The notes under the pieces: generated by a model
Seen by the model: only the letters and a program-made list of their open reading frames with translations
Told to the model about the DNA's origin: nothing
Database searches by the model: none
Translations under genes and position numbers: made by a program
Shown: positions 48,561 to 60,467 of the stretch, piece by piece
Position numbering within the stretch: position 1 is the stretch's first letter
Layout: the number at the start of each line of letters is the position of its first letter
Assembly: GCA_949126835.1 (NCBI GenBank)
Contig: OX421497.1
Coordinates: 12,743,132-12,807,131, forward strand
Direction: 5' to 3'
DNA: 64,000 nt
Source: Anisus vortex
Taxonomy: Eukaryota; Mollusca; Gastropoda; Planorbidae

Positions 48561-48779
48561 ACTATTTTTCACCCTCTAGTAATGAACCTTCTATACAGAA
48601 GAATATTGCACCCTGTGTTAAATGTGTAGCCTACACATGTGCGCTGTTGATTATTCACACACATCTTTCTGGTGTGTAAGTTCCATCAAATTTCACCAAC
48701 AAAAAAAAAGAGGCGTGCAACAAGAACATCCAGAAAGAGACTCCACTCCACAAGCCTGCAATAGTATTTTTTTCTTGTT

Positions 48780-48935
48780 GTTCAACGCATTATAGCTCAG
48801 TGGTTCAACGTGAAACTCTCGTCTTCCCAGAGTTTCCAGCTCCACATTTCGATGGCAGAGTCTGGTGTGAACCTCGAGGGGTGGCAAACGGGGTTGAGAG
48901 GAAGTCAGAAAATGTTTCAGACTTCAGACCCGAAT
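48780..48935 (+). repeat. tRNA-like sequence, possible third SINE
   Basis: TTATAGCTCAGTGGTTCAACG resembles a tRNA box A, but the box B part (CATTTCGATGGC) is poor. It has no intact cloverleaf and no visible partner copy in this window. Confidence 0.3.
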
Positions 48936-49334
48936 CTGCAACCCCCCTTTTTTTTTCAATTCCCTTGCTAAATTATGTCACACATCGATTTTTCATCCTC
49001 TTGCCTTGTTTTCGCATAACAAAAAGTTCAAAAAGTTTTATTACGGTTATATTGCACTGCGATCTTCATAGGCCTATGCATTTAACATTGGGTCGTAATT
49101 TATTCATTAAAAGCGATGTAGGTCCTATTTAATGTGTCTTATTACGATGTTTGGTTATTTACTTTTTAATACTATTTTTTCCCTACATAAAAGCAACTTT
49201 CGTAAGTCACAGCGAATTAAATGATATATAAAAAAAAAACACATACAAATGAAATGCAAAATAAGTTTGTAAAAACAGTTTAGATCTTGCATTAGGAAAA
49301 TAAAACAGATCTTGCCTAATCTATATATTGGATC

Positions 49335-51001
49335 TAACTTAATTTAGCTTCATCACTGCCTCGAAGCCTACATATTGAATTGATGATCCCATCCCAACAA
49401 AGATTATGTTGGATTGTCTGGACGTATTACTTCCTATACTGTTATATATTGTAAACAGTAGCCTCTTATCTGACACGGTCCCACGCCTCTTCAAGGCTGC
49501 CGTAATCAAACTTCTTTTAAAGAAAAATGGCCTGGACCCAAGCGATTGTAAGAATTTTAGCCCAGTGTCCAACCTTCCTTACATATCAAAACTTCTGGAG
49601 AAAGTTGTGTCAAATCAGCTTGTCCGGCATCTAAACAATAATAACCTACTGGATAAGTTTCAGTCAGTGTATCGACTTGGACACAGCTGTGAGACAGCAC
49701 TACTTCGTTTCATGAATGATGTTCTTTGTAGTGCAAACTGTGGTGATCTGACACTCATAGTCCTACTAGATCTTAGCGCTGCTTTTGATGTCATTGACCA
49801 TGGAATACTCCTGTCAAGACTTCAGTATGAGGTTGGCATCACTGAGACTGCTCTTCGCTGATTCAGTTCCTACCTGACCAACAGGACTCAGCGAGTTATA
49901 GTCAATCTAGCCTCTTCACAAGAAACTCCCCTTATCTGTGGGGTACCGCAGGGTTCAGTTTTAGGGCCCGTCCTATTCTCCGTGTACACAAGCCAGCTTG
50001 GCAAAATTATCGAGAGCCTTTGTGTATCTCGTAATTTTTTTGCAGATGACACGGTGCTTTATAGAAGTTTTCGTCCTGATTCGTCTGCCTGCGCTGCTGC
50101 TGTTGGTGGTGGGGAGGAGTGCTGTCAAACAGTTAAGGCATGGATGGCTGCAAACCGACTTCAATTAAATGATGACAAGACAGAGGCAATTATCTGTGGT
50201 TCTGATGTCAGTCTTCGGAAAATCTCTATTACTACGATTAAGGTTGGGGCTTCCGAGATAACTTTGCCCAACACGGTTAGAGACCTTGGCCTTTTTATTT
50301 ATAATAAATTATCAATGGTTCCACATATCAGTGCTGTGGTTAAGGCTTGTTCGTCTCATCTACGCGCCGTGGGTCAGCTGCGACCTCAACTCAATAGAAG
50401 GACGGTCAATACCGTAGCAGTCTCTCCAATCCAGTCAAGGTTGGAGTACTGCAATAGTTGCCTGTGGGGTTTGCCCCAGACCCAGCTGCAGAGATTACAG
50501 AGAGTGCAAAAACACCGCGGCGCGAATTGTTTCGGGAGTGAGGAGGCAAGATCATATCTCCCCAACACTAAGAGATATCCACTGGCTCTCGGTGATGAAG
50601 CGAATAGAGCACAAAATTATGTCCATTTCATACGGATGCATAAAGGGCATTGCTCCTTCTAATCTTCGAGAGCTTATCTCAAGGCATGAACCATTCAGGG
50701 AACTGCGATCTTCAACACAGTCACTCCTCAAAACTCCTAGTTTGGATGGACACAGAAAGAAGTACCTGGGAGTGCGCTCATTTGAGTCAGTGCAAGAGTC
50801 GCCTTCTTTATGGAACAGTCTTTCACAGACACTGAGAGAATCTGGGACAAGAAAAACTTTTAAAAAGAACTTGAAGACCTTTCTTTTTGGCTAATACATC
50901 TGCCCCTGCAAATCACACGAAGAGCGCACTGATCATGCTAATTTAATAGCATGGATAGAAGCGCTATAGAAATGCCCATTGTTATTGTTATTCTTATTCT
51001 T
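49335..51001 (+). mobile_element. 5'-truncated CR1/L2-type LINE, inactive
   Basis: Encodes the reverse transcriptase half of a non-LTR retrotransposon: LPYISKLLEKVVSNQLV, LDLSAAFDVIDH (motif A), GVPQGSVLGPVLF (motif B) and FADDTVLY (catalytic box). The conserved C-terminal tail ends KTFKKNLKTFLFG. The copy is dead: in-frame TGA codons lie at about 49376 and at 49859-49861, where a Trp is expected, and a one-base gain in the A run near 50508 shifts the frame. The 3' tail (GCGCTATAGAAATGCCCATT plus TTATTG/TTATTC units) is typical of CR1/L2-like elements. There is no endonuclease domain, so it is 5'-truncated. Confidence 0.88.
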
Positions 51002-51439
51002 AAGTCTTAATTAAGGGCCCAAATGTTTCATGGGGTTTATACTTTATACCCATACATTTTTGTAAATATTTAAATTATAAACTTAAGTGCACGTAGCGTT
51101 TATGAGTAGGCTCAGCGTATCTTATACTGTGAGTGTATTTTATACAAACACGAATATATAGCCTACACATATGTAGGCCTATTGATATCCACACTTAAAA
51201 GCATATATTATATTTATTTGCCATATTATTATGTTAGGCTACATGGGCACAATAAGGGAACTGATATTAATATACAAAATGATACGCTCATAATACATTT
51301 AAGGAATTAGGCAATCACACGTAGGCCTACACGTAATTACACAAATAATAATATAGCCTATTCTTTTTTTTTTTAATATTAACTCTATGAATTTAACATT
51401 TATGTACGCTTATCCGTGGTTTGAGTCTAGTCTTGCATT

Positions 51440-51790
51440 TCGATGAGTGTTTTAAATGATGTTAAGTTACTGGTTTTACTGGTTTGTTCAGGCCACAGAA
51501 TAAATATTCTATACCTATTCTGAGGTTCAGGCAACCCATTACATGCCCGGATGTCACTCGGGAAGAGAGAGTTCTTATATGTAGTTGTCATTGTATATGG
51601 GATTTAAGAAATATATATTTTTTATTGTTTAACTGAGCATTATCTATTAATTTGTTTTTATGTTGTATTTTTATGAAGCCTAATGTTTTGTTAGATTTTG
51701 TTATTACTTCATAATATGTGGATTTCAAGCTAATTTATAATTTATTTTTACTCCTAAGTAGGCTACTACCTCTATATATTTTTAGGTTAG
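51440..51790 (+). repeat. Dispersed repeat, copy C
   Basis: Shares GAGTGTTTTAAATGATGTTA, CTGGTTTGTTCAGG and GTCACTCGGGAAGAGAGA with copy A at 22285. An insertion of about 40 bases contains a second TTCAGGCAACCC. Confidence 0.65.
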
Positions 51791-51934
51791 GTCTTTTTAC
51801 AGGCACGCACACATACACCAGTTTTATGGCTTGTTATTCGCTTTCCATCAGCAGTTTAAAATAATCAATTGATTTGGCCCTGGTTTTAATTTATTTCAAC
51901 ACAGCGCAATGTCCACGTGATATTTCTAATACGT

Positions 51935-52050
51935 TTTACAGACTTTCCTTCTAGATAGAAGATTATTACGTCCACTAGGCCCAAAACTCCTGCAGGATGG
52001 CAGGGATAGAACCCGCGACGTGTCGGTTGACAGTCCGATTGAAGAACCGC
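51935..52050 (-). mobile_element. Second SINE family, copy 2, head truncated
   Basis: Shares CCTTCTAGATAGAAGATTATT and ACGTCCACTAGGCCCAAAAC with the copy at 39085, and box B complement GGGATAGAACCC. The tRNA head decays near 52040. Confidence 0.75.
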
Positions 52051-52479
52051 AGGATATTCAAAACACATTATCATCAACACAGTGACAAAGTGTAATCTTA
52101 ATGAATCTTTATACCCACACTCTAATGCACGTGCCCTCACATAAATATGTTTTTTTTAATGTCAGAAATAGAATAGTTTAGAGTTTGCATTGTGCGTGTT
52201 TGTGCTTTGACCTGTATTGAACGGTAACTTAAAAAAAGAAATCATTAAATCATAATCTTCTAGTTTTGTATCTGGTTCGTACAATTATTTTTTAACAATT
52301 CTTGAATCCAAATAATTCTATTAGGATTTGATGTAGAACTAATTTAATCTTTTGTGCTTACTGAACATCACACAAGATGACCTTGGCCTTAAGTCTTAGC
52401 GATGCAGCCGATGCTTACAATTAATAAGATCTTGTGAAGTTTTTTCCCTAAAGGAGCATGTAGGCATTATAGGTGTATG

Positions 52480-53460
52480 CCTCAAGGCTTTGAAAAGGGG
52501 GAAAATTAGTGAGAAATGGGAGGGATGCAATATTGAAAAATAGATAGATACATGGGTACCAAAAGGAGGACACAGAAAGACAAAAAGGAGGACAAAGGAG
52601 GACACATGGGTACCAAAAGGAGGACACATTGAGTGTTTCATTTAAATGATTGTAATCTTTTCAATTGAATGCAGATTTAATCAGCAATCAGTACAATTTT
52701 ACTACAATGATTGACAATAATTATCTATTAGTAAAGTAACCAGGAAAAAGTATTGTAAAAAAAAAAAAAAAATTTAATTGATATTTTTATTCAAAAATGC
52801 AACAATACTATATTATTTGAAAATTAAACAGTCAATTCAACAGTGAATAAATTATCATATTTCTTAATTCTACAACATATTTATCTGACGAACCAACTTT
52901 TTTGCAGAAGATTCTTGTTAGTAATGTTAGCAAGCACAAATGTATTTAACTATTGTAACTTTGTAAGGATGATGCCCTTTACAGAGTTGACTGAGAGTCT
53001 GATTCTTTCTTTTGTCCATTGTGCGTTTATCAATGATAACACTCTTTCCACATTATCATTCTGTCCAGGGCTACAGAAAAAAAGTTCAAAATTGTTTAGT
53101 AACTCTTCTTTTTCTTCTTTTTATATTATTGTGGAGACCCCGTTAGGACCGAGGAAAGAGTCTACAATTTAAACATCACAAACACGAATTATAAATTGAT
53201 GACAAAGTTTCCCGTTAGGTTTTTAGTCCAGACCTTCAGCAACTTGCATTTGGGAAACTTTGAAAAAATCACAACTCCACTACAATAATTAACCTAACAA
53301 CACATTAGATAACACAATATAATTCATTACATTTCCTGCTAAATACCCCAGTGTTTTGTTTTACCCGACCCAGTAACGTATTGACAGTAAATAATAACAA
53401 AAAGTTCACTAAGGACTATAAAACATTGAGCGTACAAAAGACGGACGTCTGGCAACCCTA
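52480..53460 (-). mobile_element. Degenerate hAT transposon remnant with C-terminal dimerisation motif
   Basis: On the minus strand, about 53073-52957 reads NDNVERVLSLINAQWTKERI and continues RLSVNSVKGIIL to a stop. This has the form of the hAT transposase C-terminal (hATC) dimerisation region. The minus-strand 5' end at 53460 starts TAGGGTTGCCAGACGTCC, a hAT-like terminus, and the other end has GTCCTCCTTTT repeats. The far boundary is not fixed and the rest of the transposase is lost. Confidence 0.55.
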
Positions 53461-53659
53461 AAGTTGTGGTGCTACTCTTCTTTCTTGAGCCCCCTCCCCC
53501 GCCCCACACCACTTGCCAAAAAATGGGTACCTAGTTTCCGCCGCTTTATCTCAGGTTTTCGCAGAATTAAAAAAAATGTAGCTAAATTACTACAGCTGGC
53601 CGCAAGCAGTCGGAAGTGATGAAGTAACGTTCGCCTGAATTTAAGAGGAGGATGTATCA

Positions 53660-53840
53660 AAAGGGGTGGGTGAGGTGGGCAGCGGTTTGAGTTTTTCTCT
53701 ACAGCTCGCCGGGAGTTACGGGAAGAAGATTTCCCGTAGGGCCGAGCGAGAGAAGCGGAAAAGTGAAAACATGGCTAGGGGAGGTAGGGGAAGGGGGACA
53801 GCGGCTGACCAACGTGCATTCTGTGGGGGTTGCACCGTAG
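53660..53840. promoter_or_regulatory. CpG-rich segment, unassigned
   Basis: A local rise in CpG and G/A content (GGGAAGAAGATTTCCCGT, GCCGAGCGAGAG), with an ATG at 53771 followed by a short Arg/Gly-rich reading frame. No splice donor stands out. It could be a promoter or simply GC-rich DNA. Confidence 0.2.
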
Positions 53841-53884
53841 GCCTATTCTATGAAAATAATACACGCCAAGAACACACTGTAACG

Positions 53885-54540
53885 TTTAATGCGCTCTGTT
53901 ATATTTAGAGCACTTTGTAAAATTTAATGCGCGGTGTAACAATATGTAGAGCAGATTGTAATATTTAACGCACATTGTATATTTTAAGGACATAATTGTA
54001 ATATGTAGACATATGTATCCCAACATATAGGCTAACACTACTTATTAGAGCACTTAATGTTGAACGCACTTTAGTTACACGTGAAGCACACTCTGACTAG
54101 GAGAGCACATATTGTAACATTTAGAGCACTGTTACACTAAATTGAATTTTGTAGAAGGTTGACTACCTTGTAGGTCTAGCGTGTAGAGCGACTGGTAACG
54201 TTTAGAGCACATCGCAACATACAGAGCATACTGTATCACGCAGAGCACATTGCAACATACTGAGCACATTGCAACACACATTGCAACAGACAGATCACAT
54301 GGCAACACACGGAGCACATTGCAACACACAGAGCACATTGTAACACACAGAGCACATTGTAACACATAGAGCACATTGTAACACACAGAGCACCGTACTA
54401 TACACAGAGCACACTGCTTCAAACAAAGCACACTGCATTACACAGAGCTACACGTAGAGTTCATTGCAACATTTAATCATAACGCACATTGTAATAGCCT
54501 ATTTATAGCACATCGTATCACTTAATGCACTGTAACATTT
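53885..54540. repeat. Decaying tandem repeat of about 18-19 bp
   Basis: Words of the type AACACACAGAGCACATTG repeat regularly from 54190 to 54440. Looser versions (AACATTTAGAGCACTTTG) run out to 53885 and 54540. The core is the youngest part. The open frame on the minus strand is a by-product of the repeat. Confidence 0.8.
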
Positions 54541-56099
54541 CATTATATGCAGACATTTTGTCAAATATAGGGCCTACACGACAACACTAGCCTATACAAA
54601 CTTTGTTGTGTGTCTGGTCACGTGTAAATCACCTTGGGTGACAAACGTGGCCCGCGACCGTATTTTTTGGGGACCACTGGACCAGAAGGCACGTTTACTA
54701 AGAGATATGGCATGGGGCCGTCCATATTTTACGTTCGCACTTAGGAAAGGGGGTGTTTGGATTTTGGAGATTTTGGGGAGGGGAGACTGAAAGTGTTCGT
54801 ATGAACCAATCTATGTCTAAGTAGCGATTAAAATATTATTTAAAGAAAGCAGCCTTTCAGACATAAGACTGGCCGAAATTACATACATTAGATTTAAACA
54901 CTTTTATACTTTCTTAATTGCAGGCAAAGGATGACGAGCATTATTCACGGAGGATGTCCAATATTTGCTTATAGGACCTATAAATGCAAAAAAAAAAAAT
55001 ATGAATGTTGAATTAGTTTTAAGTAATTAATAGTTGATTTAGACCAAATGATTCACATATTAGGCCTACGCTAATATCAATACTTAAAACATATCTATAT
55101 TTGGCAGATTTAGGCCTATATAATCTATATATTATCATTTTTGAAATTGTAGTATTATTTTAAGTTTCTCATTTGCTTAGGCTATAGCATTCTATTTTAG
55201 CAATTAATTTAATGTGTAAAGATCTAAAATCTGTTTAAAAATTATTAATTATTTCTAAAAGACGGAAAAGTGGGGGGGGGGGGAAGGGGTAGACAAGTTA
55301 ATTTGTTCGCATTGTTGGGGGTGGGGGCGGAATGCAACAGTAGGATGGGTATGAAAATATGATGTTTTGTGCATGTGTAAAATGTACAGTTTTGTTCACT
55401 TTAAAAAATAAAAGGTGTGTAGGCTAATATGGCTCATTTTTTTAAAAAATAATTTATAGGCGAAGGGGGCACCTGAATAATTTAGGGATTAAGATCTTAA
55501 TGTAGACAAGCATTTTGTCTCTTTTTAGTCCAACAATTAATGTGGAAGGCTTCACTTATGGGGCATTTTTTTCTGTAGTTTCTCGAGGAGCCTGTTCGTG
55601 AAATGGTAACTGACAAGCTGACCTGGTCTGACCACTGCCAAAGCATCTCGTACTACACAGACACAATTACCATCTCTTGCAGATTTATTCAATTCAAGTT
55701 GCCTGTCTATGATTAATAAATCCTTTAAGATCATCCCCACCCGCTTCACAATAGTTACATAATATCTAGTCGAAGTGGTCGACTTCTTTCAATCATAACA
55801 AGAACAGAGAGATTTAGGAACTCTTTTGTTCCCACTATCAGTGAGACTCTTTCAAAAGAATCACCAGTCAGCCCGAAAATACAATAGCTGACTCTTAATG
55901 GTACTTTTTCTTGTAGCATAAATTGTATGATAGTGTGCGCGAATGTCTATTGTACTTGCAGTAGCGTAGCCAGGGGGGGGGAGCAGGGGGAGGGCCCGGG
56001 AAAAAAATTATTTACGTAATAATTTTAACAACCCACGAAGCACAATTTATGATGTTTCTAATTTTTTTCTTTAAATTGCATCTCAACAATTTAATTTAT

Positions 56100-57396
56100 T
56101 ACAATCATTTTAAATCATTCAGCGTGCCAACAGCGTGAAAGTCAAACTGATCAACAATATTATTTTTATAAGACAATTTATTTAGTGCCGTAGCAAGACC
56201 AAGATCAAAAGAAAAGGAGCGTTATAGAGAAAATCATTAAAGCCTTTTATATTTAATAAAAAAATTTACCTGTTTGTTATTATCAGCCTTAAAAAAAATC
56301 CATTCGTAGCTAATACACAATTTCATTACTCAACTTACACATTAATAGTTATCAACATTTGAACATAATTGTCAAGAAATTATTCTAGTAATAGATATAA
56401 AGTTTTTGATGTTTGATAACAAAAATAACTGAGATGTACTCTTAGTATTGTAACTTGTAAGTAAGATATTTATTGGATCAACTTACAATTTAGACGAAGA
56501 GACACTTAACAATTATACAAACTGGGTAGTTATTTTAATGTTTAAAAATGTACATTTACATTTTTTTTAGTCATAAAATATTTATAAAAGTTTTAACTAT
56601 CTTGTGTACTTTGATCATTTTAAAGTTATAAATTGTTAGTTATTAATTTTTTTTAAAAGGAAACAAAAAAAAACAATAGAAATATTAATGTAAAGAAAAC
56701 GGGTTAATTATCTCCCTTCAATAAAATTCTCTAAATTTGATGCTAGTGATACCAAACGAGTTAATTGTTTTAATATAACTAGTGTACTTCTGAAAATGCT
56801 CATCTATCTTAATTTGCCTTAAATTAGGGAAAGAGTTAATTGTTTTGAAATTGATTACATGGAAAGATATGCCAAGTTTCAATGCAAATCCATTCCAGTT
56901 GCCCAACAATTCAAAGCTTTTGGACCCAGTCTTGTAAATGGAAGTTTAACTCACTGACACGTGCCAACAAGTCATACAGAAACATTGGCTTCAACAGTCA
57001 GTTCTCCTCATTCAATAACGGAATTTTTTTTCCATTAAGATACATCTTAATTGCTTCCAGACAAGAAAAGAATCTATCAAAAACTTTACCTACACTCCGT
57101 ATGACTTTCTTGAAGAAGAGACTTGAGAAACTATACAATTGACTATCTTAACAATAAATTCAATCACAGATGGATAGTCCAATAATAGGAGCTTTGCATA
57201 CAAACATTCCTGAACTAAAACAGTCGACGTCCAGTGTGATTCTCATGTAGTTCGCCATGCAGTACCCACTAATTATGCTGACATACGTTGTTTTCACTTG
57301 TATTAAACAATATTCTTGGCGGTCTTTCGCGTGCCACTGAAAATCGTTCTGCGTGCTAAGTCTGGCACGCGTTACTTAGGTTGCCGACCCCTGCTA
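56100..57396. mobile_element. hAT-related non-autonomous element, copy 1
   Basis: The left part has TCATTCAGCGTGCCAACAGC and TTTAGTGCCGTAGCAAGACC. The right end has GCGTGCTAAGTCTGGCACGC and GGTTGCCGACCCCTG. The 56160-56720 part matches 58975-59520 at many positions. No open transposase frame was recognised. Confidence 0.55.
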
Positions 57397-57401
57397 TCAG
57401 T

Positions 57402-57930
57402 GGCGTAAAGAATTTTTTTAGTGACATCCTCATTCTTTAGTTGAAAATGTAAAATAAAATGCATTTATTCGCCTGCAATTTTAAGCGCTCCAGTCCAACC
57501 AAGCTAAGCGCAACATACAATTTATGATTTTACAGAATGTAAAATTGATTAACGGCACTTTTCTGAAGTATGTGGAAGGCAGGGCGAGACCACGAGGACC
57601 ACCCCCCCCCCCACATAAATTTGGGAACAGGGCCCCCACAATACTAAATTCGGCCCTGCCTGCTATAGAGTATAGAGCATTCGCGTTGATTCTATAAATA
57701 CTTTTCGATACTAGATGTTCATCCCGAAAATGAACAGTAGATGCAATCAATTTTGCAGAAATTCCCATCACTATTAGCGGCTAGAGTGTGTATCCTGAGG
57801 CACAGGGTTTTCTTATAACACTTGATACGTACGAATTCTTGGTTATTCTATTAATCTGGAAAAATTGCTAAAAGTGGGGCCTTTTTACAAAAATTTCGCT
57901 CCCCCTAGCGCCAAAACCTGGCTAAGCTAC
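57402..57930. mobile_element. Element with CAGTGGCGTA ends
   Basis: Begins CAGTGGCGTAAAG and ends CTGGCTAAGCTACTG, imperfect inverted repeats similar to the MITE at 5832. It directly abuts the hAT-related end at 57396. No duplication of the target was seen. Confidence 0.4.
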
Positions 57931-58257
57931 TGTGTGTTTGAGTACAAATATTGTTTTAAATATGCTGAAAGACGGTATTTATGGAATCATGTCAAATCTC
58001 CTTTTGTTTGGATCAATAAAGTAATCTTATCTTATCTATAATATACTATAAGCTTTATGATTAAACTGAAAAAAAATGTGTTTTTCATTTTTGCAATAGA
58101 CCTACATATTAGGCCTAAACACTGCGAAACATCAAGTATTGAATTGAAAGATTTCAAATATGCTAATACGTAGGCCCAAAAGCCCAAAACACAATCAATG
58201 GGAGTAAACAATTTCGCATTAATTTTTTTTACCAAATTTCTTCGCGAACAGCTTTAT

Positions 58258-58403
58258 TGGGCCGGATAAGCAGCGTTCATCAGTTTCTGTGACCACTGCA
58301 TAATAGGAGATTGTGTGGCCAGCACAATGCCCAACCGCCTTTACTTTTCCCCAACTAATGTCAGCTACCTATCAAAACTGGGTAGACTTAGGGACACCCA
58401 CTA
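58258..58403 (-). mobile_element. SINE family 1, truncated copy
   Basis: The tail and middle of the family (GAAGCAGCGTTC-like, GTGTGGCCAGCACAATGCCC, GGGTAGACTTAGGGACACCC) are present; the tRNA head is missing. Confidence 0.75.
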
Positions 58404-58406
58404 GAC

Positions 58407-59520
58407 CAGTAGTAGGCAACCTTTTGCTAAAAGTGTGCCAAACTGGAATTTTTAAATCATTCAGCGTGTCAATAGCCTAAAAGTCAGCCTGCTCTATTAT
58501 TATTATCATCATCATCAATCGTGATCGTTGGGGGGGGGGGGGGGGGGGGGGCGAATTGACACCTGAGCAGTCAACTTTCTTCACTTTTGCCTATCTTGAG
58601 CGGTTGTCAATAGTTGAGTCAACTGCAGCCCTGCCCAATACTTTACATTGTCGAACCAGCCTCTCCTGCGTCCACCTTCTAACGTGTCCTGGAGGATTGT
58701 TTTTGACAGGCTATTGTGCCGCAACACATGACCGAACCATGTCAGTTTGCGCCGTTTGAATGTTGACATAATGTTTTCTTGAGGGCCTGCAATTGAGGTT
58801 TTCTGTCCCACACACACGCATTAGTCCAGTGTTCTACGTAGAAGATTCGAAGTATATTTCTCATGCATTTATTTTCGAAAGCCTGCAACTTGTTTTCAGC
58901 TGCTGACAGCAGCGTCCATGTCTCACATCCATACGGTTGGGCATTGTGCTGGTTACACAATCACCTATTATACGCTTTTAATTAAAATTATTTGTATAGG
59001 ACAATTAATTTAACTCCGTAGTAAGATCACAGCCAAAAGAGATTATTTATAGCGAAAATCGTTACAGCATTTTATATTTCATACAAAATTAACGTGTTTG
59101 TGATTATCATCTTTTTCATTTAGATGTCAAATACAATAATTTATTACTATACTTTCACATTTAATGGTTACGATTGTCTTAACATTATCATTTCTTAGTT
59201 AGGATCTAATACCTGCAAATGTTCAATTATATTCTGATCTCAGTTTAAGTTGTTTTACTGAGAAGTCCTTTAATATTTATTTCAAAACAGCCCTAAAGGC
59301 AATATATTATTCTTTAAGTCGAAAAGATACGTAGTAATTATACATACTGGGTAGTTATAGTAATGTTTAAAAATATACATATAAATTCTTCAGTCTTATA
59401 ATATTTATATAATTTTCAATACTTTTTACAGTTTGATCATTTTAAAGTTATAGATTTTAAGTTATTTGTTCTTTTATATAAAAAAACAAAACATATTAGA
59501 AATATTAGATCAAATAAAAC
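58407..59520. mobile_element. hAT-related element, copy 2, interrupted by a LINE fragment
   Basis: The left end is CAGTAGTAGGCAACCTTTTG with TCATTCAGCGTGTCAATAGC. The right part from 58975 matches the 56160-56720 segment (for example CCGTAGTAAGATCACAGCC versus CCGTAGCAAGACCAAGATC). The middle is replaced by a G20 run and reverse transcriptase-like coding sequence. Confidence 0.5.
58555..58958 (-). mobile_element. LINE reverse transcriptase C-terminal fragment
   Basis: In two minus-strand frames it reads YGCETWTLLSAAENKLQAFE, NKCMRNILRI, then KRRKLTWFGHVLRHNSLSKT and ILQDTLEGGRRRG. This is the characteristic C-terminal block of RTE-like endonuclease/reverse transcriptase polyproteins. A frameshift separates the two parts near 58780. 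It is not the same subfamily as the element at 60468. Confidence 0.8.
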
Positions 59521-59729
59521 GGGTTAATTAATAAGAAAGTTTTCACATTTTATTCAATAGTGATGCCTAAAAACTGTTCTTTTACTAAAAAGCTATGTTT
59601 TGTAATATAACAAATATTACCAGTGGCGTAGAGGGGGGTCCAAATTCGAAAGTCCCCCCGGGCCCCTACTTGAAAGGGGTCCCCAAAGGAGCGTCCGAAT
59701 TTTTTTTCTCATGTTATAATATCGAATGT

Positions 59730-59764
<35 letters not shown>

Positions 59765-59990
59765 GGTGCTTATATAGCGCATATCCCGTTGGTGACAGTT
59801 CTATGCGCAGACGACAGTTACATACAGACAACGAAATATGTAGTAATACGCTAATTCTGCTGACGAAATAGGTGAGTCTTCAGCCGGCTCCTGAAGGTGT
59901 CATAGCTAAGGCTCTGGCGAAGCTGTAGTGGGAGGTGATTCCAAGCGGACGGTCCTGCGTAGGAAAATGAACGTTTAAATGCAGGGGCCC
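59730..59990 (-). mobile_element. CR1/L2-type LINE 3' end fragment with AAT tail
   Basis: On the minus strand it reads KRSFSYAGPSAWNHLPLQLR and SYDTFRSRLKTHLF, the conserved last residues of CR1/L2-like reverse transcriptase proteins. GCGCTATATAAGCACC and a TTATTATT microsatellite (59732-59762) follow, the usual 3' tail of this group. Confidence 0.8.
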
Positions 59991-60209
59991 CTAAATAGGC
60001 CAAGCCCCCCCCCCCCCGGGCCCCCAAATACCTCACAACGGCACTGAATATTACGTTGTGAGTATAACATTCTGTGCACTACAAATTATTATTTTCAAGC
60101 ATTTCAGTGTTTAAAGATAAAAAAAATAATAATTCATAAAACAATGAGACTAAATACACTGGTTTTTACATAAATCAACATTAATCAAAGGCACTAATTT
60201 AATATAAAA

Positions 60210-60400
60210 GTGGCACGGTTGCCGAGCGGCAGTGCGTTTGGCATGTATACTAATGGTCCTGGGTCCGAAACCTGGTAAAGGTTAGGTATTTTTTCCCAGG
60301 GACTCGAAGGTGTCCCTGAGTCTACCCAGCTCTGATAGGTACCTGACATTAAATTAGTAGGGGTAAAGTAAAGGCGGCTGGGCGTTGTATTGGTCACAAA
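60210..60400 (+). mobile_element. SINE family 1, plus-strand copy with tRNA-Leu/Ser-like head
   Basis: The head GGTTGCCGAGCGGCAGTGCG resembles the D arm of type II tRNAs (Leu/Ser). Box B is GGGTCCGAAACC. The body GTCTACCCAGCTCTGATAGG and GGGTAAAGTAAAGGCGGCTG is shared with the other copies. The GCCGAGCGGC motif is the best clue to the tRNA ancestry of the family. Confidence 0.82.
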
Positions 60401-60467
60401 CACAAAAAAAAAAGAGATACATTTTTTATAACTTGTTTATAAGGTTTTGTTGATATCGACATTATAT

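Noticed and set aside
59735..59762. AAT microsatellite as an independent repeat
   Set aside because: It is the 3' tail of the adjacent CR1/L2-like LINE fragment.
60210..60275. tRNA-Leu/Ser-like sequence
   Set aside because: The following body is shared with the other SINE copies, and the acceptor arm is absent.
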